A stretch of 64,000 bases of DNA from the NCBI GenBank assembly GCA_004335835.1, contig RWJK01001898.1:1-64000 (forward strand). Reading direction: 5' to 3'. A program made the translations under genes and the position numbers. The notes beneath the pieces were generated by a model that was not told the origin of the DNA, did not search any database, and saw only the letters and a program-made list of their open reading frames with translations. Source of the DNA: Scenedesmus sp. ARA3 (taxonomy: Eukaryota; Chlorophyta; Chlorophyceae; Sphaeropleales; Scenedesmaceae). This document shows positions 12,359-25,222 of this stretch, in pieces; the first letter of the stretch is position 1; every line of letters begins with the position of its first letter.

Positions 12359-15300
12359 TCACACCACCTTCTGCTTGCCGCCGGCCCCACTCGTAAAGTT
12401 GGCCAAGAAGGCTTTGCGGCTGTACAGCTCCATGCTGTGCAGCAGCAGGCACGGCAGGCACAGCCCGCCGCCAAACAGCTGCACAATCAGCAGCGGCGCG
12501 CTCTGCGCGTGACTGTGCAGCAGCAGCACCAGCAGGTGCAGCACCTGGCACGGCACGAATGTGGCCAGCCGCACCTGCATGCAGGCTATGCCCATCAGCT
12601 GCGCCAGCGCGACAAACGGCATACTCAGCGGCAGCGCGCCAGCCGCATCATCTGGCGCAGACAGCTGCATCGCCAGCAGCGCCAGCATGCTCGCCACGCG
12701 GCTACCAGCCAGCAGCTGCTCCCGCCACGCCGCATAGTTCCCGCTGCGCAACAGCAGCAGCAGCACGCCAGGCAGCCCGCAGCCCATCATGGAGACCGCC
12801 GCCAGCAGCATGCGCGCGTGCGCACTCGCTGCCTCCTCGCCGCCTGCGAGCCCTGTGTGCTTCAGCCGCGCCCACAGGCAGCCACCAACCAGCAGCAGCA
12901 GCGCCTGGAAGAGCGCATCCACACACAGCTTGCCAGAGTTGCTCCACAGCAGGTATCGGCCCTCGAGCTCCGCATTTGGGAAGTGCAGCAGCGGCGGCCG
13001 CAGCAGCAGCGTGCTGCGGAAGACCCACAGCAGCGCAAGAGAGGCCAGCGGGACGTAGAAGTATGCGCCGGCGCTGTGCAGCTTGGCGCTGAGCCAGGCG
13101 GAGGAGCCGCCGCCGGTCCAGGCCTGCGCAGCAAAAAAGGAAAGCAAGCAAAATGCAGCACAGTGAGTGGAGTGTGCGTGATGTGCTGGCATTGACACAG
13201 CCGGCAGCTTAGCACTGCGGCAAGTAGGCAGCAGCGATGAGAATGCCCCACGTGCTAGAGGCGCATTGAGGGTGCTTCACATCCTTTGGATTGCTGCATC
13301 AGCCAGCACTACTGGACCAGCCAACATATGAAAAGAACAAACACGGCAACGCATCTTGGCATAACAGATCGTCCCAACACTGCGCAGCAGCACCAACGGC
13401 ACCAACACCCACCTGCAGCGCCCACAGCGCAGGCAGCAGCGCCAGGCACAGCAGCAGCCCAGCCGCCATCGTCTGGAATAACCGCACCGCCTGCAGCCGC
13501 GTGGCAGCGCCACCAAACATCGCAGCCTCGCCTTTGCCCTGCAGGCCCATCGCCAAACTGTACAGCTCAGCGCCGCCGCTGCTGCACTGCTGGCCATGCA
13601 CCAGCCCAGTCAAGCCACGCGGCCGCTGCGGCACCCTGCTGCTGTGCACACTGCCAGGCTCCCAGCCGCTGCTGCCCTCAGCATCTTCCGCAAGGCACTT
13701 GCCAGCTGGCGCTTTGCCAGCAGGCAGCGCTGCAGTGCTCGCCGCGGCGGCACACGTGTTGGCTGCTGCCGCTGCTGCGGAGGCCTCGCCGCCCTCGAGC
13801 TCTGCCATCCGGGCGCGTGCAGCGAGCTTCTGCGCTGCAATCTCGGCGTCGTCCTCCATGACAAACGGCAGATGGCTTGCTGAGCCCTGCTGCTGCTGCT
13901 GCTCGCCAGCCAGAGCAGCCGTGCTGCCTGCCGCTGCTGCTGGCTGCTGGCTTGCTGAATCGAGCAGAGTGCCGGCTGGTGCGGCCGCTGCTGCCGCACA
14001 GCTGCTGTCCCAGCTCACGCGCGCGGCGTGTGCGGTGCTTGCTGCCACAGATGCTATGGCAGCGTCATGCACAGCAGCCAGTGCAGCGGCGGCTGCAGCT
14101 GCGGCAGCAATAGCTGCGGGCGCCAGCGGTGCTGCTGCTGCGTCCTCATCCTCATCGTCCAGCATGTGCTGCTCAGGGAACCGCACAAAGCTGCCGCTGC
14201 TGCTGCTGGTGCGCGCGTGCAGCTGATGGTTTGCTGGCACTGACAGCACTGCTGCATCGCAGCCAGAGGTTTGATCGTCCAGCTCTTCCCGCATGTCAAT
14301 GTAACGCTGCAGGTCGTGCTGCAGATACTGCTCCAGCCGACACTCGCCCTGCAGCAGCAGCAGCAGCAGCAGCCCCAGAAGCAGCCGCAGCAGAAGAAGC
14401 ACATTGTTGGTGCGAGTTGTGCAAAAGTGCAGTTTTGATCGCACTTGCACAGCAACAAAACCGCGGATATACATGCAGGCGCGCAGTTGTACAGCCCACG
14501 GCACCACGAAAGAACACATAACCAAACCACGGCGTAATGTTGCCGTTGTGACAGCCTGACTGCGCTTATCTCACAGCCGCGATAGGTCGATGTTGCTCTG
14601 CGCCGCCCCGACAACCTGCTGCCCTTATCCTGCTGTACTTGCAGACCTGTCCTGCTGCGTATCTTTCATGTGCACACCAACAGCTGCGCCTCACCTGCAG
14701 GGGGTGCCGCCGAGGGATGCGCTTTGTGCTGCTGCGCAGCAGCTGTGTCGCCTTGAAGGCATCATGCGCTGTTGCCGGGCATGCTGCACGCATCTGACAC
14801 GGACTGTCATCCAGCATTGAGATCTCTCCCTGCACGAGCAGCACCAGCACAGCAGCACAGCTTCCTTGCTACATGCTGCATGGTGTGTGCAAAGGTTGAC
14901 CCCGAATGAATCAGGCTGCATACTGCCTGTCTGCTGTCACATACCTAACACACCACTCTATCGAACAATTACCAGCTGCTGTGGGTTTTCCAGCCAACTC
15001 TACATGGAAACAGCAGCCGAGTCCAAAATTGCTGGACTGTCTTCAAGTTGCTGCTGTGCACAGGCATTGCACTGCTGCTGAAGAGTGTGCCGCAACTCGT
15101 TTCCACTTTGTGCTTCTGTTGCTGCCTTTCGTGCCAATCATAAGTGTGCTGTTCATAAGTAAGATCAGCTTGATATGATTGTTATGTCTGCTTGGTGCTG
15201 CTGCTCAGGTGGTGCTGCTGAATCTGTGTCACAACAGTAGCACTGCTCACCCTGCTGTGTGTGAACACCTGCCAGAAGCTCGTGTTCATGTCCCCAATGA

Positions 15301-15705
15301 ACAGCGAGTGCAGCCGCTGCTGGGTAGCATGCTCATCGTTGCTGCTGGTCCACTTTGGCGCCTGGGTCTCCAGATAGTAGTCCACAGCTCCTGTGTGCTG
15401 TAGTATGCTGCCTTCCAGCTGTGCCTCTAAGGAGGCGCAGCTAGTGCTGATGGAACACGCGCGCTGCGGGGCAAGCACGCATCGACCAGAACTCAGAGCC
15501 CAATCAGAACATAGATCACAGCAAGCCCGGGGACGGAGGCTGGCGACACAAGGTGCGCAGGCTACGCAAAGGGGCGAAAACCATCAGGACGCCTGCCAGC
15601 CCGGACGGTGCAAGCCAGCTCTCGTAAAAGCTGCCTCAACACCATCAGCATCACCATATGGCTGCCCTTGCATGGGGCAGTCTGCAATGTGCAACTCACC
15701 CCCAT
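12359..15705 (-). CDS. Polytopic membrane protein of unknown function
   Basis: Five exons read on the minus strand: 15700-15705 (tentative), 15269-15463, 14695-14829, 13413-14348, 12359-13123. All junctions are phase 0. The last four alone encode 676 residues. The first part is soluble and includes DYYLETQAPKW and LEQYLQHDLQRYIDMREELDD. Exon 4 is a long Ala/Gln-rich acidic linker. A first membrane segment (AAGLLLCLALLPALWALQ) closes it. The last exon then has about six more hydrophobic helices, for example AYFYVPLASLALLWVF and MLLAAVSMMGCGLPGVLLLLL, and ends in a basic tail. The proposed start is a six-base exon encoding Met-Gly, chosen because it is the only ATG abutting a donor in phase 0; a start further upstream is possible. 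I do not recognise the family. Confidence 0.72.
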
Positions 15706-17062
15706 CACTGTTTCTTGCTGCCTCGACGCTCGCCGCCCTTATGCGACCACCGACGTCCTTCAGCAACAGACAATTCTATTATTTGACGGAGCAGCGACAC
15801 CAGCCAGCGCGGCCACACACGCCACAGTTGTTGCTGCCTTCGGTCACGCCGAACTCCTTGCTAGACACGCAAAAGTCTCGAAATTCACAGGCTTGATCAG
15901 ACTGACGAGGTGCAGCTTTAAAGAGACGCGACACAGGTGTATCGTCATCAATGCATTAATGCAACTGCTCCCAAATAAAAGCACACCATGTTAAGATAGC
16001 AATCGTTAGCTTAATGATGAGGCGCTGCGATTGACTGCACAACGATGTTTGAGGGTGTCCTCTTCAGGTCTCATTGTGCCAATGGTCCCTCATAAAGGCG
16101 ACGCACGTTGCTGAACTAATTTCCGACTGAAACAACAAGGATAACAGTTGTAATGCTTTGCAGAACAGCTGCATGCTCATTCTGAAACTGTGACACCTGC
16201 AGCGGCGATCCCCGCCGTGTTGCTGCTTTTGCGTTTGTTTGCCATCAGCAATTACAGCAGTGTTGATGAGGCTGTTCGTTGCCTTTCTAATTTCACGGCG
16301 AACGGTTAACCCCTGTTACACAACCCCCGAAGTAGTGCCAGCATCAGCAGATGCTGAGAGACGCGCTTGAAAGTGGTGGTTTTGTGCTGGTCTGGTATAT
16401 TCTGAAGGGTGTGAGCGCCCACGGAACGTATGCAGAAAGTAAGCCGCATTCACTTTTACCCCTCGTAATATCGCCCCAGCATGCACCTCACATGCACATT
16501 GCCTGTGACTGCCCTGCATTAGTGTCCAAAATCGATGTCTGGTTCCTCTACCAGCCATGATATCATGGTAGTGGCTGCCACCTACACAGGTGCAGTGATC
16601 AAGAGCAGCACCACAGCAGCAAGACTGTGATGAAAGGCCTACAAGGAGAACAGAAGATGTGTTTATGTTTTCACCAGGTCGTAGCACGCACGCTGCAGCA
16701 GGTTGCGCTTGCCAAGCACAGCACCATGCCGTGACAACAGCATCATTGACTCTTGGCATTCAGCGAGTTCAACTCATTGGAAGCTGCAGCTATGGTACTG
16801 CTACCACACGAGCATCACCAGCTGTGCACCATGCATGAAGACGCAATGGTCATGCCACGTGTAAGATGGCCTCTGAGCTAGCTGCCAGTACTACACCAGC
16901 GCAGCTTGGCCCCAGCGGCTTCAAGTAGGTTGCTGCGCATCCCATGCACTGCATCGGCAACTTCATCAAATCACTGGGTAGTTGCGTGGCTGAAGTTTGG
17001 CATCCATCCCAGGGCCTGGCCAAGCATCACATTACTCGGCACCACAATGCTGCCCCTATCCA
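15706..17062. other. Intergenic region between two minus-strand genes
   Basis: This stretch should hold the promoter of the membrane-protein gene and the 3' flank of the TVP38 gene. A 147-codon open frame on the minus strand at 16316-16759 has no ATG support, motifs or splice context. Nothing else is supported. Confidence 0.45.
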
Positions 17063-19619
17063 TCATTGCTGGCTGCGTTTCCCATTCGAGCTGGGCGGCC
17101 CGCTGCCGCCAGCTTCGGGTGCGCTGGTCCCTTCAATGGCTGCAGATGCTGCGCTGCTGATTAGCTTGGTTGCCCAGATGGTGGCGCCTGCCCCAACAAC
17201 TGCAGACAGCATGATTGACGGCACGCATCACCAAAGATCACTGTGGGTTGATGCATGGTATGCCATGCGACTGTGGTTGATGTGCAAGTCTGCAGGCTCA
17301 CAACGAAAACACGCGCACTGATGCAGAAACAGCATGACATTGCAAAGGCTGTGATTAGTACATAAACAGCTGCGCACCTGTTCAAGCAAAGCTTGACCAG
17401 GAGACCCCCGATGTACTTCCACAACGAATTCCAAATGGCAAGGTGTACACAGATGCTGCATGCACTAGCGTTGCTGCTGCCGCCTCACCGTAGAGTGCCA
17501 GCTTGACCCCATCGAAGCTGCCTGCTGCGCCAGTGTCTGCTGCATCGGCCGCCACCTTGCCTAGCGAGCCAAGGTACACATACGCAAAGGTGCCTGGTAG
17601 CATGCCTGCCCAGGAGGCAGCCACATACTCGGGAAAGCCGACCTTGGTGATGCCTGCAGGTGCAACCCAGCAAACATGCACGTGTGGTGAAGGCACGCAC
17701 ACGCAACCAAACAGCCCTGTGAGCTCTGCATCACACACAATGAAGGGCATGCACTGAAGACACAGTGCCTGGCAAGGAGAGACTGTGGCACAACAGCTGT
17801 GCTGTATGTGCTGCTTGTACAGATTGACAGCTGCATCATGATTCAAAGTAATGTATACAACCAACCAACCAGCCCCTCAGAACACACCATGATATCGAGC
17901 ATGCACATTGCAACAACACCTGGCGCGCCACACAATGCTGTGCACCAGTTTGAACACTTACCTAGGCCGTAGTTCAGCAGACTGAACGGCACCAGAGGTG
18001 ACAGCCGCAGCAGCAGCACCAGCTTTGCTCCGTCTTTGCTGATGTTTTCATACACGGCTTGAAACTTGGGGTAACCTGGCCGGCGCAGAAGGAGCAGCAG
18101 CCGCAACTGAACCCAAGCAGAAGCAGCACGTAAGCACCCGTGCTAGCCTAAAGCCTTCATAAGAGCTTTGCGCTGGCATACCAGCTGGAACTCGTAACAC
18201 AGCTGCAGCCTGCAAAGTCGGAACATCGTTGTGCACAAACCCCATGCTGAGCCTGATATGACACATGCTGGGCCCAGTCCTTTTTCCACAGAAGCAGTGG
18301 CATCGCAGCAATGTCTAGTGTGTGTGACGCCCTGTCAGCAACAACTTGTCTTTCTACAGCCAGTTACCAAGGAATGGTTACAATCCTGCTGGCAGCAAGT
18401 AAGGCACACTCCGCCACCACAGCCCACTGCAGTGTTGGGATCAGCAGCATACTCACTTTGCAGCCTCTCCTCGACTGCTGGGCGCGCAATGTAGCGCGAT
18501 ACAAGGAAAGCTAGGCTGGCACCCAGTGTGGCAGATGCAGAGACTAGCGCAGTCCCCTTCAGCGGCCCTGCACAGCACAGATTCATTTCGATCGAGAGTG
18601 CTCAGGATACTTACATGCTTACATGCCATATGCACATCTCTGTCATCAGATACCAACAGACATCAACCACACTGTCCATCACCAGCTGCTGTTCCTCAGG
18701 TGCAGCAAGCACTAGCGGAAACTTAGGTGACAATGTCTGTAATATTGTGCATGTACAGTGCATTTGTGATGGTGCATCTGCTATTGCTTTGGCGCAGTCA
18801 GACAAATTTCAACCTGCTGATACACCTGGCCGCTCAAGCAGCTGCTGACAGCGACCGCACCACAGCAACAGCGACACCCTGCAGCGGAGTCTGCAGCGAT
18901 CTTAGCGCCTGCAAACACGACACTGCTGCTGCTGCTGCTGCTGCTGCTGGTAAGTAGTAACTTTGGAGCACAGGGCAGCTCACCAAACAGGTATCCTGCA
19001 CCCAGCGTCAGCAGCGATGCCGGGAACAGCAGTACTGTTGCCGCAGCATATGCACCAGCATAGATGAGGGGCCCCAAATAGCCTGAAGCTGCGATGAGAT
19101 CTTCGAGGTCCTGCAGGCGGTAGTGCAAGCAACATGAGCACACAAACAAAGCGAAGAGGGTGCGTTTTGAGCACTTCATTACAGTGTTCTGAGGTAAATT
19201 TTGCTGCAGGTGCTGGTTGCAACACCAGCCACATTAGTGTTGTGTTCTTGAGCGCTTACAAGCATCTTGCGCACACAAACTCAAAGCTGCAGGCATACTG
19301 ATCTATCACCCAGGCAACACCAGCTGATGGTGATTTGACGGTTGCGTCATACACGGCTCTGCAGGCGCTGCAGCCATAGCTGCCTGCATAATGCTACGAC
19401 GCTTACCTTGACTTTGTCTTTCAGCCCCCCAAACCCGCCAGAAGCAACGAGTACAAGGGCAGCAACAGCAACCAGTCCAGCCAGCAGCGCCACACGCCCG
19501 CTGCTGGTGCTGCTGCTTGCATCTGTTGCGTCAGCCGCTGCTGCAACGCTGCTGTCTTGCTGATCAATGGCTTTCTTTTCACTATTAGGCAGGGCATTGA
19601 ACTGATGGGATGTTGGCAT
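17063..19619 (-). CDS. TVP38/TMEM64 family membrane protein (VTT/SNARE-associated domain)
   Basis: Six exons on the minus strand: 19407-19619, 18984-19110, 18457-18567, 17962-18075, 17489-17653, 17063-17199. They join in phase into 288 residues. After a Ser/Ala-rich head there is a membrane helix near residues 43-60. The conserved VTT core follows: LIYAGAYAAATVLLFPASLLT, then GASLAFLVSRY, then the signature LLRLSPLVPFSLLNYGLG and GFPEYVAASWAGMLPGTFAYVYLG. A last helix VVGAGATIWATKLISSAA precedes a Ser/Gly-rich tail. TVP38/TMEM64 proteins are Golgi, ER or plastid membrane proteins related to VMP1/TMEM41B lipid scramblases. The ATG at 19619 gives the normal family length; frames upstream of it are open but less convincing. 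It is divergently arranged with the IQ-motif gene at 20185. Confidence 0.92.
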
Positions 19620-20184
19620 GTGTGATGTAAGCTGCACAGCCAGATGCCTGCGGTTGTCAGTCCTGTGCTGTCGACCACCACGCATTCGTGGAGAGCAGCA
19701 GCTGTGACGTTTGCAGCCGGCTAGAGCTGATGAGTGGGGAGCACGTAGCATCTCAGGCGAGTACAGCAAGCTACGGTGAGAACTTTGAACAGCGTTGATC
19801 TGCCACAGCCAGGTCACTGCAACGTAGTTGGCAAAAAAACATACGAGGAAGACAACAAGTAGGGCTTTGCTTCTAGCAGAAATAACAACCTCAAAGGGGT
19901 GGACACTTAACATGGTAGTGGTTGGCAAGAGCCCTAGGCGCAAAATCGCGTTTTTAGCTTCGCTAGTATCGAAAGTGCAAAGAGGAAGCACGTAAAATTT
20001 AAACGTTCTGTAATAACATTTGTATTCAGCCGTATGCCTGCGTACGTGTGATCGTCCACGCAGCTTATTTTCCTGCTGTGCCATCATCAGTCAACACACA
20101 TTATTGTCTTCTGGTCCCTGATACAACGGTCTAGATATTCAAAGAAAGTAACAATAGTCTAGTGAGAGTCACACTCCAAGTGTC
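19620..20184. promoter_or_regulatory. Head-to-head intergenic region between TVP38 and IQ-motif genes
   Basis: 565 bases separate the two start codons, so this interval must contain both promoters and 5' UTRs. The middle is more AT-rich than the flanking exons. No specific promoter element could be assigned. A minus-strand open frame crossing it could extend the TVP38 protein upstream. Confidence 0.5.
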
Positions 20185-23033
20185 ATGGCAGACTTGGAGC
20201 AAGGCAGTGCTTCCCACCAGCATGAAGCAGCAGCAGTCATTCAGAAGCACTTCCGGCGCTACCAAGCACAAAAACGCTACAAGCAGCAGCAGTCAGCAGC
20301 AAGCACAATACAACAGCATGCTTCAAGGTTTTTGGCTCGCCGCCAGGTGGGATATGCCTATGAGTGGGCCGGAAACCAACCTCATCAGTCATGCCAATCA
20401 GCTGGCTCAGGGCCACTTGTCTGCATCAGCATGCGCCCGTACTCCAGCAAAGCACGTATTGACATATGCTAAAGGCCATGCTAACCATTCTTGAAGCGGG
20501 AATCTGTATTAATCCTGTAAGCAACCTGTATGTCCTGCAGGCAGCAAGGGATAATGAGCAGGAGCAGCGGGCTGCCAGGTTCCAGGCTGTCATGTCCCGG
20601 CACCATGAACGCATCCAGGTGCGCCGCAGAATTGACGCGTCACAGCTATCAAGACAAAGTTTATGAGCTGATGCATGCAATTCATTCTTTCAAGCACCCT
20701 ATCTTTCTGCAAATTCCATCTCCGATGCATGGGCAGTGGGGCGACAGCACCGCCACAGTGCTCTGTGTCAGTTTCCTGCAAGGTTGCCTGGACAACAAGA
20801 GCCACACCACCGCTGCAGTCTTGCACTGTACAAGCAGCAGTCCAACAGCCCTGCACACTGCAGTCCACTGCCACCAGCAAAACTGCACCAACTCCTGCTG
20901 AACACCCTGCAACAACATTTCCAACCCCGCTGCAGCAACTAGAGCTTGAGAAGCGCGCCATCAAGCAACTGGGCGCTGGCGAGCTGGAGGCATGGCAGGC
21001 GCGGCGCGAGGCTGCAGCAACAACCATCCAGGCGCACTGGCGGGGCAGCAGGCAGCGGCAGCAGCTCAAGCTCAGCCACCCAGCACTGGTGAGCTGGCCC
21101 TGCGGGGTCCAGCAGCAGCAATGACAGGCGCTTGAGGCAGAGAAGCAGCAACCGCGCCTGCAGAGATCTTCGCACACCAAAACGAAATGGCGATGCACAC
21201 AAGCAATTCCTCAGCTGCGCAATAGCTCTGCTGGCAGAACAGCCCACTGTGGTCAGCGTCCTGCAAGCAGGGCGTGCGATGACTGGACCTCACGTGCACA
21301 AGTACTTGCACACGCATCCAGTGCTGGCTGGGCTTAAAAGAGGTGTTCCAGCAAGCTACCTGGTGGTGATTAATAGAGGCAGGCCGCATGTTTAGACGTG
21401 TTGCAGCAGGTTGCAAGGAGAATATGCTGTACTCAATATCTTGTTTGTGTGCTGCATGCAGGCTACGCTGCGGCCAGTGGCTTGCAGCTCCCCGCAGCCA
21501 GCTGACGAGCCCAGCTGCAGCACCAGGCCCATCAGCAGCAAGGTTCCCTCAAACCACCCCCTGCTGCACTCAGTCACAGCAGCAGGCGTCACAGGCCTGC
21601 ATGCAGAGCCCTCAACTGCGTCGGTTGCTGCCTGGCCCGCGCACAGGGCAGGCCTTGAACAGCAGCCCAGCAGCGCCAGCGTATGCAGCGGGGTGGGCTA
21701 CAGCAGCAGGGCAGCAGCCATGCATGGTGCGCTGCGTGGCGAGGCCAGCAGCTGCCTGTCAGCAGAAGCAAGCCGGCTGTCTGCTGTGGGTGCTGCAGCG
21801 CAGCAGCCTGCGGACGCCCCTAGGCGCACTGCAGCACTGCCTGCAGCACGGCGCATGGTGCTGGAGCGGCAGGTAGGCTGGCAAGGCTGGCGCTAGCATG
21901 TACCGTGCTGGGTTGTGGCTGTGGCGTTGTGCGTGTTGTGATATCTGGTGGGAGGAGTGTGTAGGCCACAATGTATTTCCTGGCCGATGCAGCGTTGTGC
22001 AGACTCCAGACATCAGCTTGAGCCAAAGCCAACATGAGCAGGTGACAGCTGCTGTGTTGCACAGTAGCGCTCATTGAGCATGCTGCTGACGCCTGCTCCA
22101 CTGCACTGCAGGTGCAGCTGCGCACCGATGCTTTCAAGGCAGCGCCTAACGCGCTAGCAGCAGCACGTGCAACGCAGCAAGAGTCTGACCAGCGGCTGGT
22201 GCACCTGCTGGAGCAGCACACAGCAGCAGCTGCAGAGCGGCTCAAAGCAGCACAGCGGCGGCAGAAGCTGCTGCAGGATGCGGTGAGCCTGCTGAGCAGA
22301 TGATGAGGTTTCTTGCACAGTGTTGAGCGTTGTTTTATGCACAGACATCATGCTGTAGAGGCACACATTTGATGTCTGCTCTCGCATGGCTGTTGCGCAA
22401 ATAGACCGGCCACCAATGTCCAAGAAATCGGCTGCTGCGCGTGCACATGTGGTTCTTGGGTTGCGCGGCATCTCAATCATGCGCAAGATAATGCTGCACA
22501 GCTGGTGACTCAGTGCTGCGCTGCCTCTCTTCCAACGCCTGCAGGAAGCGCTGCACAGTCAACTGCAACAGCTGCCTCAGCTGTCGCAGCTGCCTGACAA
22601 CGTGACCGGCGCACACTTTGCTTTGCCAGGTGCTGGCGGCGCACGCGCGCAGCGGTCGCGGCAGGCACATGCACTGGCACTTGCAGAAGCAAAAGTGGGC
22701 AGCAAGTGGTGGCTGCCCCTCAAAGCCTTGAACCAGCAGCTACGGGACGCAGCAGCGGCGGCCGAACAGGATGCTGGCAGTACCAGCGGTAGTGCAAGCA
22801 ATGCAGCTGCTGGCGCCTTGTGGGGTGCAGCTGGCGGCACTGGCCTGCTGCAGCAGGACTGGCAGCAGCAGGAGCTGATGTGGAAGGACAGCTGGCAGAG
22901 GATCAGGGAGGAGGAGCAGCAGCGGCCGGGCTTGCAGGAACTGATGCAGCAGGATCAAGCGCTGCGGCCTCATGTGGTTATTGAGCAGGAGCTGAGCAGT
23001 GAGAGCAGCTGGCATGCAGCAAGTATGCAGTGA
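20185..23033 (+). CDS. IQ-motif protein, putative calmodulin-binding coiled-coil protein
   Basis: Six exons: 20185-20346, 20541-20618, 20936-21088, 21462-21872, 22112-22282, 22545-23033. All join in phase 0 and give 487 residues. Three IQ-like motifs are visible: AAAVIQKHFRRYQAQKRY near residue 15, AASTIQQHASRFLARRQ near 38, and AATTIQAHWRGSRQRQQ near 110. Such motifs bind calmodulin or myosin-light-chain-like proteins. The middle is a low-complexity Ser/Ala/Pro region. The C-terminal third is rich in Gln, Glu and Arg and probably helical, with WLPLKALNQQLRDAAAAAEQ and WQRIREEEQQRPGLQELM. Algal proteins of this kind are often ciliary, but nothing in the sequence proves that. Exon 3's acceptor could lie slightly upstream; the chosen one (CCGCTGCAG) gives the right phase. 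Confidence 0.8.
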
Positions 23034-23772
23034 GCGCAGTAACTAGCTCGTGCCGGAACTGCTGCCTGATGCCGACATTCAGCCACCATATGTGTCAAGC
23101 GTTCAGTAAATCAAGCTGATTTTGTTTTGTCAGCTGGCTTGAATATGTTTCCAGGCATCAGAGTGGAAGGGCCGGCTGACACAACTTGTGGCGGGCGCTG
23201 TGTCGCCCCTAGTTCCTTCTTGCCGCACAATGTATGGTTCATTATCCTCACTAATTTTAGGGCGAGCGTTACTGCGCATTTTTTTGTGTTCAAATTTCTT
23301 ACCACTGTGTTGACCATTGACAAGTGCGCCTTCACAGCACATGGGAAGACTATCAACGCTGCCATCAGGTTGCCTTCCTGCCAGGATGGCAGTGCCTGCT
23401 AGCATGCCGCATGCTGCAAGTGCAAAGGCAGTACAGAGCAGTACACAAGGAGCACGCTGATGTGCCGCGCTCACACATTACATTTTCCAGAGATAGTGAC
23501 CCGCAGAGTCTGCACGACACCGAGTTCGTGCCCACTGCTTCCAGGTGGTAGGCTTGAGATTGTTATGCCAGCTCATGCAGTGCCAGGGTGTCAGCCCTGT
23601 CAACGGGCGCATATATACGCAGCAACACCAGCAACGTGCGCATTCATCTGAATAATGTACTGTACATGATAACACCGCTTGCATTTACCACTGTCGTTGC
23701 AACATCCGGGCATTTTCCGAGACCAACTTTCAACATCCTCCAGCCCTGATCGCAGCCCATAATCGTATTTGA
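23034..23772. other. Intergenic, no gene seen
   Basis: Only short unsupported frames. The IQ-protein 3' UTR and the hemerythrin-like gene's promoter are expected here. Confidence 0.45.
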
Positions 23773-25176
23773 ATGGAAGCTGTAGCTCAATACAACGAGA
23801 TCAGGGCTGGCGAGAAGCAGGAGCAGCAGGTGGAGGCAGCACCTGCAGGTGTAGACGAGGCAGAAGGAGACGAGGACTTCGAAGAGGCCAAGGAAGAGCC
23901 GGAGGGCTATGTGCCTCCTGCAGATGAGGTGAGCGCATTACTTTGGTAGTGCTGCTTGCAATTTGAGGCCCATTGCCTGCTGTTGGCCTTGCTTATGCAG
24001 AGCAGCACCTGCTTGACGCTGCTGCTGGCAGCAGCACGCGCGCAGACTACTCTGTTCACTGCGCGACTGCTGACTCCACACTGAAAGCAGTCATGAATTA
24101 TAATTGTTCATGGACCTAAACTCACAGCAAGCTACAGCAGTGCACTTGCTGCCCAGCTCTGCATGCATACACTCACCTACACTGTTTCATATCCTTGCTT
24201 TTCTGCAGGACACCACAAGCATCATGTCCATTGTCCCCAATGACCACGACAGGTGAGCAACGAAGTGCTTGCAGAAAAATTTCTGATCAGCTGTTCACTG
24301 AAATCGATGTGAGTTGCCATCATTTCCTGCAAAGAGGGCCCATGCTGTATCTTGACTGGCATGGAACTCCTGCTTGCAGCAACTCACTGCCTGCTAGGAT
24401 GCCACTGCTTCAAGGGCACACATCAATGTTGATGCAGAGCAGAGCTATGCCAAAACACCCCACGCCACCCCGCATTGCTGGGCCAGCTCCCCATGCCTCT
24501 CGCATTGCACTGCTGCACACGTCCTGCCCTGCAGGATCAAGGGCCTGTACCGCCGCTACAAGGGCCCCACAGACACCCCCCTTGCAAAACAATGGACAAA
24601 TAGCATGCGATTGTGCTGCGCAAGGCTAGATGACAAAGGCTATCATGCCGAACCGCTGTGCTGCCCTTGCAGGATCAAGGGCCTGTACCGCCGCTACAAA
24701 GACCCCACAGACACGCCCCACCAGCGCCAGCTGCTGGCACTGCAGCTGCTGAGGGAGCTGGCTGTGCACTGCGCTGCTGAGGAGGCCGTGCTGTACCCTG
24801 CTGTGGCTGAGGCCGTGGAGCAGCACATGAGCGAGCATGCGGTGAGCAGGGCTATGCAAAGGTGCACCTTTAATGGCTGCTCAGTGTTGAGGGGAGCTGG
24901 CTGTGCACTGCGTTGCTGAGGAAGCCGTGCTGTACCCTGCTGTGGCCGAGGCTGTGGAGCAGCACATGAGCGAGCATGCGGTGAGCAGTGTGCAACATAT
25001 CTTGAAGTGTGCGCTGGGGCGCTGGCATGTGCAGCGGCACAAGTGATTCTGTACACATGCCTGCTGCCGCCGCTGCTGCTGCCGCCGCTGCTGCTGCTGC
25101 TGCTGCTGCTGCTGCATGTAACTTGCTTGCAGGTTGACGAGCACGACTCTCGACAGCTGTTCTCTGCTGACCTGTG

Positions 25177-25222
<46 letters not shown>

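Noticed and set aside
12179..13195. Plus-strand 338-codon frame rich in Gln, Arg and His
   Set aside because: Antisense to the hydrophobic last exon of the minus-strand membrane protein; composition reflects the complement of Leu/Ala codons.
13286..14226. Plus-strand open frames of 191-311 codons
   Set aside because: They are antisense shadows of the minus-strand membrane-protein exon 13413-14348, which has matching splice sites and phase.
16316..16759. 147-codon minus-strand frame
   Set aside because: No ATG support, no domain, no exon boundaries; treated as intergenic.
17382..17470. Alternative last exon for the TVP38 protein (ASVYTLPFG...)
   Set aside because: It joins in phase but gives no membrane helix; the exon at 17063-17199 supplies the expected VVGAGATIWATKLISS helix and a normal tail.
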